DNA from: Sphingomonas donggukensis
Lineage (GTDB): Bacteria; Pseudomonadota; Alphaproteobacteria; Sphingomonadales; Sphingomonadaceae
NCBI RefSeq assembly: GCF_023674425.1
Contig: NZ_CP098401.1
Span: 2,277,501 to 2,341,500 of the forward strand
Direction: 5' to 3'
Length of the DNA stretch: 64,000 nucleotides
Below are positions 7,997 through 17,962 of the stretch, piece by piece. Every line of letters starts with the position of its first letter. The first letter of the stretch is position 1. The translations under genes were made by a program, and so were the position numbers. Below the pieces are notes generated by a model. That model was not told the DNA's origin and ran no database searches. It saw only the letters and a list, made by a program, of their open reading frames with translations.

Positions 7997-9613
7997 ATGA
8001 TGCGCCTGCCGCTCACACTCGCCGCCACCTCTCTCATCGCCATCGCCATGCCCGCCGCCGCGCAGCAGGCCGACCGCACCCAGATCAACCGCATCATCGA
8101 CGAGGGCACGAATCAGTCCGAGGTCGTCATGACCGCGCAGCATCTGATGGACGTCATTGGACCCCGCCTCACCAACTCGCCGGGCATGCGCAAGGCGGAG
8201 GGCTGGACCCAGGACAAGTTCCGCACTTGGGGGCTGAAGAACATCCACAAGGAGGGCTTCGATTTCGGCCGCGGATGGCAGATCATGTCGTCCAGCGTGC
8301 GGATGGTCACGCCCCGCCCGATCCAGCTGACCGCGATCCCGATCGCGTGGACGCCCGCCACCAACGGCGCGATCAGTGGGCCCGTCATCGTCGCGCCGAT
8401 CAGTGCCGAACGCCATTTCGACAAGTGGCGCGGCCAGCTTCGCGGCAAGATCGTGATGATCTCGCTGCCGACGCAGGGGTCCGAGCCCAATGAGGCGCCG
8501 TTCGAGCGGCTGTCGGGCGACGACATCGCGAAACTCGATCAGTTCCGCCAGCCGCGCTACGACCCCGAGGCCGCCGACCGTCGCGTCAAGCGGCTCGACT
8601 TCGCCAAGAAGCTCGATGCGTTCCTGAAGGCCGAGGGCGCGATCGCCTACGCCACGCAAAGCTACCGCGACGGCAAGCTGGTCCACGGCGAAGGCTATAT
8701 GTTCGCGGTCGGCGACACGCCGGCGATCCCCGGCGTCCAGATCGCGGCGGAGGACTACCGCCGCCTCGCCCGCCTCGCCAAGATGGGCCCGGCCCCGACG
8801 CTGGAGATCAACTCCGACGTCCGCTTCGACGACAGCGATACGCAGGCGTACAACATCTTCGCCGAAATTCCCGGCACCGATCCGAAGGCTGGCTACGTCA
8901 TGGCCGGCGCCCACCTCGATTCGTGGGTGGCGGGCGACGGCGCGTCGGATAACGGCGCCGGGACCGTCATGGTGATGGAAGCGGCGCGCATCCTCGCGAA
9001 GATGGGCGTGCGGCCGAAGCGCACGATCCGCTTCGCGCTGTGGGCGGGCGAGGAACAGGGCCTGCTCGGCAGCCTCGATTACGTCGAGAAGAACCTCGCG
9101 ACCCGCGGCCCCGGCGGCAATCGCCAGACCGGGCTTGCGCGCTACATGGGCTGGTCGAACCGCTGGCCGGTCACCGCCCAGCCCGGCTACGAGAATCTCG
9201 CGGCGTATTTCAACATCGACAACGGCTCGGGCAAGCTGCGCGGCCTGTATGCGGAGAACAATCCCGCGGTCGTGCCGATCTTCCGCGAATGGCTGAGCCC
9301 GTTTGCGGGCATGGGCGCGAAGGACGTCGTGATCGGGCGCACCGGCGGCACCGACCATGTCTTCATGCAGGCGGTCGGCATCCCCGGCTACCAGTTCATC
9401 CAGGATCCGCTCGACTACGACAGCCGCGTGCATCACTCGTCGATCGACACCTTCGATCACATGAAGGCGGACGACCTGCGCCAGGGTTCGATCGTGCTCG
9501 CCGGCATGCTGCTCCAGTCGGCCAATGCCGAAAAGCCGCTGCCGCGGATGCTGCCGCAGCAGCCCAAGGTCACCGATCCCTTCAACTACACCGACCCGGA
9601 CGAGGACCGATGA
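7997..9613 (+). CDS. Exported M28 family zinc aminopeptidase-like protein
   Basis: A 538-residue protein with a clear signal peptide (hydrophobic residues 5-20 ending AMPAAAQQ). The C-terminal half holds an M28 metallopeptidase domain: AHLDSW (His306, Asp308), ASDNGAGTVMVMEAAR, the catalytic GEEQGLLGS near residue 352, and the late GTDHVFMQAVGIPGYQFIQD and HHSSIDTFDHM, which supply the remaining zinc ligands. The insert around residues 80-260 resembles a PA-like domain. AGGGGGA precedes the ATG at 7997; a second ATG follows directly. It overlaps the next gene by 4 bases. Substrate unknown. Confidence 0.9.
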   Translation: MMRLPLTLAATSLIAIAMPAAAQQADRTQINRIIDEGTNQSEVVMTAQHLMDVIGPRLTNSPGMRKAEGWTQDKFRTWGLKNIHKEGFDFGRGWQIMSSSVRMVTPRPIQLTAIPIAWTPATNGAISGPVIVAPISAERHFDKWRGQLRGKIVMISLPTQGSEPNEAPFERLSGDDIAKLDQFRQPRYDPEAADRRVKRLDFAKKLDAFLKAEGAIAYATQSYRDGKLVHGEGYMFAVGDTPAIPGVQIAAEDYRRLARLAKMGPAPTLEINSDVRFDDSDTQAYNIFAEIPGTDPKAGYVMAGAHLDSWVAGDGASDNGAGTVMVMEAARILAKMGVRPKRTIRFALWAGEEQGLLGSLDYVEKNLATRGPGGNRQTGLARYMGWSNRWPVTAQPGYENLAAYFNIDNGSGKLRGLYAENNPAVVPIFREWLSPFAGMGAKDVVIGRTGGTDHVFMQAVGIPGYQFIQDPLDYDSRVHHSSIDTFDHMKADDLRQGSIVLAGMLLQSANAEKPLPRMLPQQPKVTDPFNYTDPDEDR

Positions 9614-10374
9614 GCAAGCGCGGCCACAAGCCTGGACACCGCCCCGGCAAATCCCCCGCGTCGCGCCCCCGCTTCTGGGGCCGCCACCCGGTGACGGCAG
9701 CGCTCGCCAACCCCGAGCGCGTGATCCGCAAGATGTGGGGCACGCGCGAGGCGCTCAGCGCACTCGGCGCGGTACCGCCGACGATACCCGTGACCATCGC
9801 CGACGTCGCCGACCTCGCGCGGCTGGTGCCCGGCGACGCCCCGCACCAGGGTCTGGTGATCGAGGTCGATCCGCTCGAGGACATCTGGCTCGGCGACCTG
9901 CTCGCGCAAGGCGCCGGTGCCGACGATCGCCGCCCGCTCGTCGTGCTCGACCAGGTGACCGATCCGCACAACGTCGGCGCGGTGCTGCGCTCGGCGGCGG
10001 CGTTCGGCGCGCTCGGCATCGTCACGCAGGATCGCCACGCGCCCCCGGAATCGGGCGCGCTCGCTCGTGCGGCGTCGGGCACGCTGGAGACGGTGCCATG
10101 GGTCCGCGTCGTCAACCTCGCCCGCGCGCTGGAGGAGATGGCGGAGGCGACCTACTGGCGCATCGGCCTGACCGGCGCGGGCACGGCGACGCTCGCCGAA
10201 TCGCTCGGCGCGCCCAAGGTCGCGCTGGTGCTCGGCGCCGAGGGCGAAGGCATGCGCGCGAATACCGAAGCGCACTGCGACGCGCTCGCCCGCCTGCCGA
10301 TCAGCGACCAGGTCGAAAGCCTCAACGTATCGAACGCAGCCGCGATCGCACTGTATGCGGTGGCAACGGCGTGA
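9610..10374 (+). CDS. rlmB: TrmH/RlmB family RNA 2'-O-methyltransferase
   Basis: A 254-residue SpoU-family methyltransferase. The N-terminal region (FWGRHPVTAALANPER, about residues 22-38) is the substrate-binding domain of RlmB, which methylates G2251 of 23S rRNA. The SPOUT domain shows all three motifs: VLDQVTDPHNVGAVLRSA (about residue 114), LVLGAEGEGMR and the final RLPISDQVESLNVSNAAAI. Its ATGA start overlaps the stop of the M28 gene, so translation is probably coupled. A basic tail of 20 residues precedes the domain. RlmB is the best fit; another SpoU specificity cannot be excluded. Confidence 0.9.
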   Translation: MSKRGHKPGHRPGKSPASRPRFWGRHPVTAALANPERVIRKMWGTREALSALGAVPPTIPVTIADVADLARLVPGDAPHQGLVIEVDPLEDIWLGDLLAQGAGADDRRPLVVLDQVTDPHNVGAVLRSAAAFGALGIVTQDRHAPPESGALARAASGTLETVPWVRVVNLARALEEMAEATYWRIGLTGAGTATLAESLGAPKVALVLGAEGEGMRANTEAHCDALARLPISDQVESLNVSNAAAIALYAVATA

Positions 10375-10404
10375 GCGGATCGCACTGACACCCCCGATCC
10401 GTTC

Positions 10405-10433
10405 GTGCCGAGCGCAGTCGAAGCACATGCCCC
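10405..10433. repeat. Single REP-like hairpin
   Basis: GTGCCGAGCGCAGTCGAAGCAC lies in the 110-base gap between the convergent rlmB and phosphatase genes. It folds with GTGC/GCAC at its base and resembles the GTGC-GAGCG-AGTCGAAGCAC intergenic motif often seen in sphingomonads (recalled, not searched). Confidence 0.5.
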
Positions 10434-10484
10434 AAGTGGTGACGCTCGTGACACGTCCTTGGAACGGGTCAGGTGTGAAGGCGC

Positions 10485-11200
<716 letters not shown>

Positions 11201-11204
<4 letters not shown>

Positions 11205-12214
11205 TGTCCGGCCTCGCGCGCGGCGGCGGCATCAGCCTGGTCGTAGGCGGCGACGAACGCGCGGTCGAGCGATCCGCCGCCGCCGCCGTCGAGCTGCGCC
11301 GCCAGGTCGGCGTGGCGCGCGGCGACATCCTCGGCGATCACTGCGGCGCGGCTCTTCAACAGCGACGCGCGGGGCGCTGCCGCTGCGTCCAGTTCCGCGG
11401 GATCGAACGCCGCGATCGCCGCGCGCAGGCTGCCGTGCAGCCCCGCAAAGGTCGCAATCAGGTGGCGCTTGATATCGCGGAACGACGATTGCAGCGCCGC
11501 CGGCCCGCTCAGGAAACTGCCCGATCCGTTCAGCAGCAGGTCGACGGCCAGCCGCTGCGTCGGCGCCCATTTGAACGGGTTGTTGTTCGCGCCCCCGATC
11601 GTCGTGCGGGAGAGTTCGTATTGCGCCCGCGCGCGATTGCGCTCGGCCATCAGGTCGCCGATTCCGAGCACCATCTGGCGATAGACCGCGCCCGCCCGGC
11701 GCAGCACCTCGGCGGGATCCTCGCTCGACAGCAGCGATGCATCGAGCCCCGCGCCGTCGCAGAACGCCTCCAGCAGCGAGCCGCCGCCGGTCGGCGGGGC
11801 CGGAACGGCGTCGCTCCAGTCGTCGGGCACGGCAGCCGACGTGCCGAGCGGCGGGGTCAGCACCATCGTCCGCGCCATGTCGGCGGGCGCGTCGCCGTGC
11901 GGAGCGGCCGCCGCGCGCAGCCGGAACCGCCCGAAGCGCAGCGTCGCGGGCAGCGGCACGTCCACGTCGACGGCATCGGGAAAGCGCGTGCCGGTGGCGT
12001 CGTCGAACACGCCGTTGGCGCCCAGCGCGCGCAGGCTCAGGCCTGCGCCGGTGACGGCCAGCTCGCAATGCGCGCGCGACAGTTCGAAATCGGGATCGGC
12101 GATCGTCCAGTCGGCGGCACTGTCGCGCCCGATCTTCAGCACGCCGTCGCGCAGCAGGCGCGCGTCGATCGGCTGGACCTCGTCGGCGCGGTCGAACAGC
12201 TGGAGCATGTACAT
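11201..12214 (-). CDS. Type VI secretion-associated FHA domain protein (TagH-like)
   Basis: A 337-residue protein. The N-terminal FHA domain (about residues 15-85) has GRDSAADWTI and SRAHCEL, the phosphothreonine-binding elements. The C-terminal half (about 160-330) matches the domain specific to TagH proteins: GIGDLMAERNRARAQYELSRT, then NNPFKWAPTQRLAVDLLL, FLSGPAALQSSFRDIKRH. In type VI systems this scaffold is phosphorylated by PpkA to activate firing. A Gly run (GGGGGS) precedes the last helix. AGGAG lies at a normal distance from the ATG at 12214. It sits between the kinase and phosphatase genes. Confidence 0.88.
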
Positions 12215-12226
12215 CGCGCCGCGCTC

Positions 12227-13900
12227 CTATGCCGCCAGCCGGGGGGCGCGCGCGATCCGCGTCGCGGCCATCGCATCGGCGGCGTCGGCGGGCGCATCGA
12301 TCCGCCCCTCGACCGCGGCGGCGGCATGGTTGAACGCGTCGAACGCCGCGCCGAATTCGTCGCGCCGGCGGTGCGAGATGCGCAGCTGGAAGCCGGACTT
12401 CGCCGCCTCGTCGAGCGCACGGCGCAACCGCGCGAGCGGGCGCGCGACCATCGCGCCGCTCAGATAGCCGATCACCAGCACCACCAGCATCACGACCCCC
12501 GCCAGCACCAGCTGCGAGGTGCGCGCCGCATCCAGCGCCGCGTCGAGCGCGGTGCGCCGCATCACCAGGTCGACCGTCCCGAAATTCGCACCGGCATAGG
12601 CGATCGGCTGGACGAAGCGGATGCCCCGCCCGCGCCCGTTATCCGCCACCGCGCTCGCGTGCAGCGCCCCGTCGCGCATCACGCCCTCGCCGCCGTGCGG
12701 GCGATAGCGCGTGCCGACCAGCGCCGCATCGGACGCCGCGCGCACCACGCCGCCCGAATCGGCGACGACCAGCTCGCGGATGCCCGAATCGCGCCCCGCA
12801 CTCACCGCGAACGCCTGCAACGCCGACCAGTCCTGTTGATCGGCGGGCAGCCCGGCGTTGTCGGCGGCCAGCACCGCGGCGTTGCTCGTCAGGAACGTCG
12901 CGGTCGAATTGCCCGACACCAGCGCCATCCGCTCCAGCGCCTGCCGCTCGCGCGCCAGCCCGAAACTGATGCACGCACCCAGCGTCAGCGCGGTAACCAA
13001 CGCCAGCGTCGCCGGCAGCTTCACCTTCAGCGGCACCCCCCGCCGCCCCGCCGGCGCCTCGCCCTGCGCGGCGATCTCGCGCGTCAGCGCGGCCTCCAGC
13101 GCGGCACCGTCGGCAAAACGCTGCTCGGGCTTCTTCGCCAGCAGCTTGTCGATGACGAAGCGCAGTCCCGGCGGGCAATCGGCGGCGGAGCGGTCGATCG
13201 GTTCGACCTTTTCCTGCGCGATCTGGATGGCGAGCGTCGCGAGCGCCGTTCCCGGAAACGCGACCTTGCCGGTAATCATCTCGTACAAAACGACGCCCAG
13301 CGAAAACAGGTCGGATCGGTGATCGACCGGCAGGCCCAAAGCCTGTTCGGGGCTCATGTAGCGCGGCGTGCCGATCAGCTGGCCGACCTGCGTCTTCGCC
13401 AGCTGGCTGTGCGCGGTCGCGGCATCCATCTCCCCCACTCGCGCCACCCCGAAATCGAGCAGCTTGGCGGTCTTGCCGTCCGCCGACAGCAGGATATTCG
13501 ACGGCTTCACGTCGCGGTGGACGACGCCGCAGCCATGCGCATAGCCGAGCGCACTCGCCAGCTGCCGACCGAGGTCGAGCACGCGCTCGTACGGCATCCG
13601 TCCGTGGTTCTGCAGCAGCACGTCGAGCGGCTGGCCGTCGACCAGCTCCATCGCGATGTACGCGACGCCGTCGGCCTCGCCCACGTCGTAGATGGTGGCG
13701 ATATTGGCGTGGCTGAGCGCCCCCGCGGCCCGCGCCTCGCGCAGGAAGCGCGCGCCGAGTTCGGGGTCGCGCGCATATTCGGGCTTCAGCACCTTGATCG
13801 CCACGGTGCGGCCGATGTCGGGGTCGTGCGCGCGATAGACGTCGGCCATCGCGCCTTCGCCCAGCCGCGAATCGATCCGGTATCGGCCCAGCATCGTCAT
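12227..13900 (-). CDS. Membrane Ser/Thr protein kinase with periplasmic sensor and HAMP-like half
   Basis: A 557-residue protein. Residues 1-265 are a complete Hanks-type kinase: LGEGAMADVYRA, VAIKVL, the catalytic VVHRDVKPSNIL, LLDFGVAR and GTPRYMSPEQ. A basic juxtamembrane stretch leads to a membrane helix at about residues 290-312, a periplasmic region of about 130 residues, a second helix near 445-470, and a HAMP-like segment (SGAMVARPLARLRRALDEA). So the sensor half resembles a chemoreceptor or histidine-kinase input. Next to TagH and PP2C genes it is the natural PpkA counterpart. The von Willebrand domain of Pseudomonas PpkA is absent. Confidence 0.88.
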   Translation of the reverse strand: MTMLGRYRIDSRLGEGAMADVYRAHDPDIGRTVAIKVLKPEYARDPELGARFLREARAAGALSHANIATIYDVGEADGVAYIAMELVDGQPLDVLLQNHGRMPYERVLDLGRQLASALGYAHGCGVVHRDVKPSNILLSADGKTAKLLDFGVARVGEMDAATAHSQLAKTQVGQLIGTPRYMSPEQALGLPVDHRSDLFSLGVVLYEMITGKVAFPGTALATLAIQIAQEKVEPIDRSAADCPPGLRFVIDKLLAKKPEQRFADGAALEAALTREIAAQGEAPAGRRGVPLKVKLPATLALVTALTLGACISFGLARERQALERMALVSGNSTATFLTSNAAVLAADNAGLPADQQDWSALQAFAVSAGRDSGIRELVVADSGGVVRAASDAALVGTRYRPHGGEGVMRDGALHASAVADNGRGRGIRFVQPIAYAGANFGTVDLVMRRTALDAALDAARTSQLVLAGVVMLVVLVIGYLSGAMVARPLARLRRALDEAAKSGFQLRISHRRRDEFGAAFDAFNHAAAAVEGRIDAPADAADAMAATRIARAPRLAA

Positions 13901-13927
13901 CCCGTCGCCCTCACGCCCCTGAATACA

Positions 13928-13950
13928 CCCCGCGGCTATACGCCGCGGGG
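13928..13950. repeat. Perfect 9-bp inverted repeat between lipoprotein and kinase genes
   Basis: CCCCGCGGC-tatac-GCCGCGGGG forms a perfect stem in the 86-base gap between the LysM gene stop and the kinase start. There is no T-run, so it is more likely an mRNA stability or processing element within the operon than a terminator. Confidence 0.6.
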
Positions 13951-13986
13951 CTTAACCAATTGCTGCACATCACTTTAATCGGCGCT

Positions 13987-14709
13987 TTACTGGCGCGCCC
14001 TGACCGTCGCCGCGATGCGCTCGGCGCGCGCCAGATCCGCCGCGATCGCGGGATTGCCGGGGTCGGCGGCGGCGGCACGGCGCAGCATGGCGACTGCGCG
14101 CGCGACATTGCCCTGGTTGAGCGCGGCAAGGCCCGCAGTCCGCAACTGACGTGCCAGCACCGGATTGGCGGCGGGCGCGGCGGGCTTTGCCGCCGTCGGC
14201 TTGGGCGCGGGCGCAGGCTTCGCAGGGGCCGGCTCGGGCCGCCGCACGGGCTCGCTGCGCACCGGCTCGGGCCGCGGCGGCGTGCCGGGGATGCGCAGGC
14301 TCTGCCCCGGCGCCAGCGCATAGGGCGCCGTCAGGTCGTTGTACCGCGCCAGCTGATACGCCTTCAGCCGGTTGCCCAGCAGCCGGGTCGCGAGCCCCGT
14401 GATCGTGTCGCCGCTGCGCACCGCGTACGGATAGCTCTGCGGCCCCAGCAGCTCCTTCGGGTCGCGCTCGACCGAATCGCGCAGCAGCAGCGCGTTCGCG
14501 TTCATCGGCTCGCGCTTCAGCACCGCCTTCAGCGCCTTGCGCGCGCCGCCGGTGTCGCCGGCCAGCAGCAGGTCGTTGATCCGATCGACCTCGCCCGCGG
14601 TGCTGACCGCTGGCGTCGGCGTGGAGGCGACCCGCGCCGGCCCGCCCGAACACGCCGCCAGCGCCAGCGACAGCGCCGCTGCGCCCCAGAATTTCATCGT
14701 CTGTGTCAT
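13987..14709 (-). CDS. LysM domain lipoprotein with TPR-like C-terminus
   Basis: A 240-residue lipoprotein. Residues 5-20 form a signal with lipobox LAAC (Cys20). A helical TPR-like stretch follows (EVDRINDLLLAGDTGGARKALKAVL). A LysM peptidoglycan-binding motif spans about 93-140 (YAVRSGDTITGLATRLLGN ... PGQSLRIPG). A Pro/Ala-rich linker (about 145-185) leads to a final TPR-like repeat. GGAGAAG supports the ATG at 14709, which overlaps the EAL gene stop by 4 bases. It resembles the LysM/TPR lipoproteins seen beside some type VI regulatory genes; a cell-wall anchor in the same signalling unit is inference. Confidence 0.85.
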   Translation of the reverse strand: MTQTMKFWGAAALSLALAACSGGPARVASTPTPAVSTAGEVDRINDLLLAGDTGGARKALKAVLKREPMNANALLLRDSVERDPKELLGPQSYPYAVRSGDTITGLATRLLGNRLKAYQLARYNDLTAPYALAPGQSLRIPGTPPRPEPVRSEPVRRPEPAPAKPAPAPKPTAAKPAAPAANPVLARQLRTAGLAALNQGNVARAVAMLRRAAAADPGNPAIAADLARAERIAATVRARQ

Positions 14710-16283
14710 GCCCGTATCTTCTCCAGAATCCGTTGTCCGCCACCCGGCGGGGCGAGCAGCCGACCGAGCGCCTCGCGGTCGCGCACCCATGCCGCAAACG
14801 CCTCGCCCGTCATCGGCTGCCCGAAATAATAGCCCTGAAAATGGTGACAGCCATGCCGCCGCAACCATTCATATTCGCCGCGCCGCTCGACCCCTTCGGC
14901 GAGCACGCGGATACCGAGACCCCGGCCGAGCGCGATGATGCTCTGGCAGATCGCCTGGCTGTCGCCGCGGCTGTCGACGTCGGTCACGAATTCGCGGTCG
15001 ATCTTGATCTTGTCGAAATCGAGCGTCCGAAGCGAGCTGAACCCCGAATAGCCGGTGCCGAAATCGTCGACCGCCAGCTTGATCCCCATCGCCCGCAGTC
15101 GCGCGAAGATGCCGCGGCAATGCTCGGCATCGCTGGTCGCGACGCTTTCGGTCAGCTCCAGTTCGAGCTGGCTCGCGCTCACCCCGTGGCTCTCCAGCGT
15201 GCGCTGAACGAGCTGCGGCAGGTCGTCGCGCTCGAGCTGCAGGCTCGAAACGTTCACCGCGACGCGCAGGCGCCCCAGATCGCTCGCCGCCCAGCCGCGC
15301 GCCTCGCGCAGGGCGGTGTTGAGCGCCCACATCCCGATTTCCTGCGCCAGCCCCATCGATTCGAGCACCGGCACGAACTGCGCCGGCGGGATCAGCCCGC
15401 GGGTCGGATGCTCCCAGCGGATCAGCGCCTCTGCGCCGCCGATGCAGCCCTGCGATGCGTCGACCAGCGGCTGATACGCCAGGCGCAATTCGCGCCGGTC
15501 GATCGCCTGGCGCAGATCCTGTTCCAGCGCGAACCGGTCGCGCGCGGTTTCGGCCTGGTCGGCGACCGGCTGCACCACGCTCACCGAACCGCATGGCGGC
15601 AGCGCAAAGGACGCGAGCGTCCGCGCGACGAACGCCGCGGGCGACTGGCCGTCGGCGGCATCGTGCGGGGCCAGGCGGAAGGCGACCTGCGGAATGATCT
15701 GGTTGTCGCCATCGACAATGACCTCGCTCAGCGCATAGGCCACCGCATCCAGCTCGGCCCAGGCGTCCGCGTCACTGGTGGCGTCACTCGGGGCATCGCC
15801 CGGCCCCGCGCCGAACCACACGCCGATATGCCCGCGATCGACCTGCGCCAGGAAGCGCTCGGCGGGCAGCATCGCGCGCAGCCGTTTCGTGCAGGCGGTG
15901 AACACGCGGTCGGCGAGCACCGGGTCGAACGCCGACAGCCGGTCGAAATCGGTGAAGGCGATAATGCCGAGCAGCCCGCCGCGGTCGCGCGCGATCCGTT
16001 CGATCAGCCCCTCGCGCACCGGCAGGCCGCTGACCGGGTGGACCTCCACGACGCGCTGGCGCTGCACCGGCGGCGGTTCGGTGCCGCTTTGCGGAGCCTT
16101 GTCGCCGGCCACCCGGCGCTGCAACCAGTCGATCCACAGCGCCGCGCCGATCGCCAGCACTGCTGCCGCCACGGCCAGCGCCATCTCGCCGATCAGCGCC
16201 GCCGGCACCGCCACCACCGCCGCGAACGCCACCGGGGCGGCGCGCGTGAGGGCGACTCTGCGGATCAGGGGCGCGGCGTACAT
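14706..16283 (-). CDS. EAL-domain cyclic-di-GMP phosphodiesterase with degenerate GGDEF
   Basis: A 525-residue protein. Two membrane helices (about residues 13-55) precede a region with GGDEF-domain traits whose signature is lost (the expected position reads near QVDRGHIGVWF). The EAL domain (about 255-510) retains the residues needed for c-di-GMP hydrolysis: EALIRWEHP, VAVNVSSLQL, LELTESV, DDFGTGYSGFSSL, DKIKIDREF, EGVER and FQGYYFGQPM. It therefore looks like an active phosphodiesterase with a regulatory pseudo-GGDEF. It is the first gene of the kinase/FHA operon and is translationally coupled to the lipoprotein gene. Confidence 0.9.
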   Translation of the reverse strand: MYAAPLIRRVALTRAAPVAFAAVVAVPAALIGEMALAVAAAVLAIGAALWIDWLQRRVAGDKAPQSGTEPPPVQRQRVVEVHPVSGLPVREGLIERIARDRGGLLGIIAFTDFDRLSAFDPVLADRVFTACTKRLRAMLPAERFLAQVDRGHIGVWFGAGPGDAPSDATSDADAWAELDAVAYALSEVIVDGDNQIIPQVAFRLAPHDAADGQSPAAFVARTLASFALPPCGSVSVVQPVADQAETARDRFALEQDLRQAIDRRELRLAYQPLVDASQGCIGGAEALIRWEHPTRGLIPPAQFVPVLESMGLAQEIGMWALNTALREARGWAASDLGRLRVAVNVSSLQLERDDLPQLVQRTLESHGVSASQLELELTESVATSDAEHCRGIFARLRAMGIKLAVDDFGTGYSGFSSLRTLDFDKIKIDREFVTDVDSRGDSQAICQSIIALGRGLGIRVLAEGVERRGEYEWLRRHGCHHFQGYYFGQPMTGEAFAAWVRDREALGRLLAPPGGGQRILEKIRA

Positions 16284-16391
16284 GGTCCGAATGGCTACCC
16301 CCGAAAGGATACCAGCGGGTTAAATGGCCCCGGTTCGGCGGCACGCTACATGTTTGACTAACTTCGATTAGTTGGATTTCGCCGTCGCGCC

Positions 16392-17774
16392 TCAGTCGCC
16401 CGCGAAGCCGAACGGCGAAACCCCCGTCTCTCGGTCGTTCAGCAACAGCGTCCGCCCCGCCGGCGGTGCCGATCGCTGCGGACAGTCGGCGCGGGTACAG
16501 GCGCGGCATCCCGCCCCGATCGGCGTCGCCCCGCCGGTCAGGTCCAGCCCGCGCGCCGCCGCCAGCACCCCCGCCGCCTCCGCCGCCAGCCCCAGCGTCA
16601 CCGCGAACCGCGCGCGCACCGCCCCGCTCCATCCCCCCGCCGGCCCGACACAGCGCGACGACGTGAACCAGCGGCTGCCGTCCTCCAGCTCGACCAGCTG
16701 GACGATGCGCTCGTCGGGCCGCTGGAACACCGCGAAGGTGTCGAGCAGCGGGCACAGCCCCGGCCCCTCGACCAACGGCGAACCGCTGGCGCCGGCGAAC
16801 CGCTTCGACACCTGGCCTGCGCGATCGGTGCGCAGCATCAGGAACGGCAAGCCCCGCGCGCCGACGCGGCTGAGCGTCGTCAGCCGGTGTGCGACCTGCT
16901 CGGCGCTCGCCCCGAAGCGGCGGCGGATCAGTTCCAGATCGTACCCGGTCGCCTCGCACGCGCGCAGGAAGCGGGCGTAGGGCATCATCACCGCGGCGGC
17001 ATAATATCCGGTCAGGTGGCGGCGATACAGCCGCTCGGCCGCGCGATCGGTGAAGGCGCCGCCGCGCACCAGCGCATCGATCTCGCCCCGCGCTTCCAGC
17101 AGCGCGAGTTGCCGGGCGAGCGCGAACACCCGGCTCGGCGGGTCGAGCGTCTCCGACAGCTGCAACTGCCGCGCGTGCAGGTCCAGCCGCACGCGCACGT
17201 CGGGCAGCACCTCCAGCGGCAGGATGCGGATCGACAGCTGGTGTTTCACGCGCAGCCGCTCGGCCATCGCCCCGAACAGGTCGCCGGCCTGCTGGCGCAA
17301 TTCGTCGGCGAGCCCCTCCGCCGCGGTGTCTAGGTCGGCAAAGTGGTTGCGCCACCGCTCGATTTCGCGCCGCACCACCGTGCCCGGATCGGGTGCATCG
17401 CTCGCCGCCGTGCCGGCTCCGCCGCGATCATAGGCGCGCGCGAACGCCTCCGCCCCGCCGGGTGCGCCCGACAGCCATTCCTCCAGCTCCGCGCGGTCGA
17501 TCTCCAGGTCGGCGAAGATCGGGTCGGCCAGCCGCCGCCGGATCGCATCGGCCCCGCCCCCCGGCTCCCCCGCCGACAGGGTGCGCGCGTCGAAGTCGTA
17601 CACCTCGGCCAGCCGCAGCATCAGCCCCGCGGTCAGCGGGCGCTGGTTGCGCTCGATCAGGTTCAGGTAGCTCGCCGACACCCCCAGCGCCTCGGCCATC
17701 GCCGCCTGGGTCAGCCCCGCCCGACGCCGCATCCGGCGTACCGCGTGCCCGGCGAACAGCTTGCGATCGACCAT
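16392..17774 (-). CDS. XRE-family regulator with IrrE-like and DUF2083 domains (ScfR/RamB type)
   Basis: A 460-residue regulator. The N-terminal Cro/C1 helix-turn-helix (residues 10-65: RMRRRAGLTQAAMAEALGVS, SYLNLIERNQRPL) is followed by an IrrE/ImmA-like region (about 150-270) in which no clear HExxH zinc motif is visible, and a Cys-containing C-terminal DUF2083 region with GCRACTRADCPQR. Relatives such as RamB and MccR, and the short-chain fatty acyl regulators, control acetate or propionate metabolism. Divergence from the isocitrate lyase gene fits control of the glyoxylate shunt. The C-terminal cysteines could sense ligand or redox; that is inference. Confidence 0.88.
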   Translation of the reverse strand: MVDRKLFAGHAVRRMRRRAGLTQAAMAEALGVSASYLNLIERNQRPLTAGLMLRLAEVYDFDARTLSAGEPGGGADAIRRRLADPIFADLEIDRAELEEWLSGAPGGAEAFARAYDRGGAGTAASDAPDPGTVVRREIERWRNHFADLDTAAEGLADELRQQAGDLFGAMAERLRVKHQLSIRILPLEVLPDVRVRLDLHARQLQLSETLDPPSRVFALARQLALLEARGEIDALVRGGAFTDRAAERLYRRHLTGYYAAAVMMPYARFLRACEATGYDLELIRRRFGASAEQVAHRLTTLSRVGARGLPFLMLRTDRAGQVSKRFAGASGSPLVEGPGLCPLLDTFAVFQRPDERIVQLVELEDGSRWFTSSRCVGPAGGWSGAVRARFAVTLGLAAEAAGVLAAARGLDLTGGATPIGAGCRACTRADCPQRSAPPAGRTLLLNDRETGVSPFGFAGD

Positions 17775-17962
17775 GTCCTACACGCCCCCGATGATGCTAC
17801 GTCCGCACCTTGTCACGACTTTACAAACCAACAGATACGCGATCCCCGCTGCCGCACGCAATGACCCCGGTAAATCCCGTATTTTATGGCTCCATGTACG
17901 GAGTTCGTGAAATTTGGCTGCATCGCCGCCGTGGCGATCACGATATCTGTAAGGAAGCGACA
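17775..17962. promoter_or_regulatory. Divergent control region between ScfR-type regulator and aceA
   Basis: This 188-base gap holds both promoters. ACTTTACAAACC at about 17817-17828 resembles the TTTGCAAA-type sites bound by RamB (recalled consensus). A palindromic CATCGCCGCCGTGGCGATC lies at about 17921-17940, followed by the strong AAGGAAG ribosome site of aceA. Operator assignments are tentative. Confidence 0.45.

Noticed and set aside
16355..16375. ACTAA-cttcga-TTAGT palindrome after the ScfR-type gene as terminator
   Set aside because: Stem is only 5 bases and not followed by a T-run.
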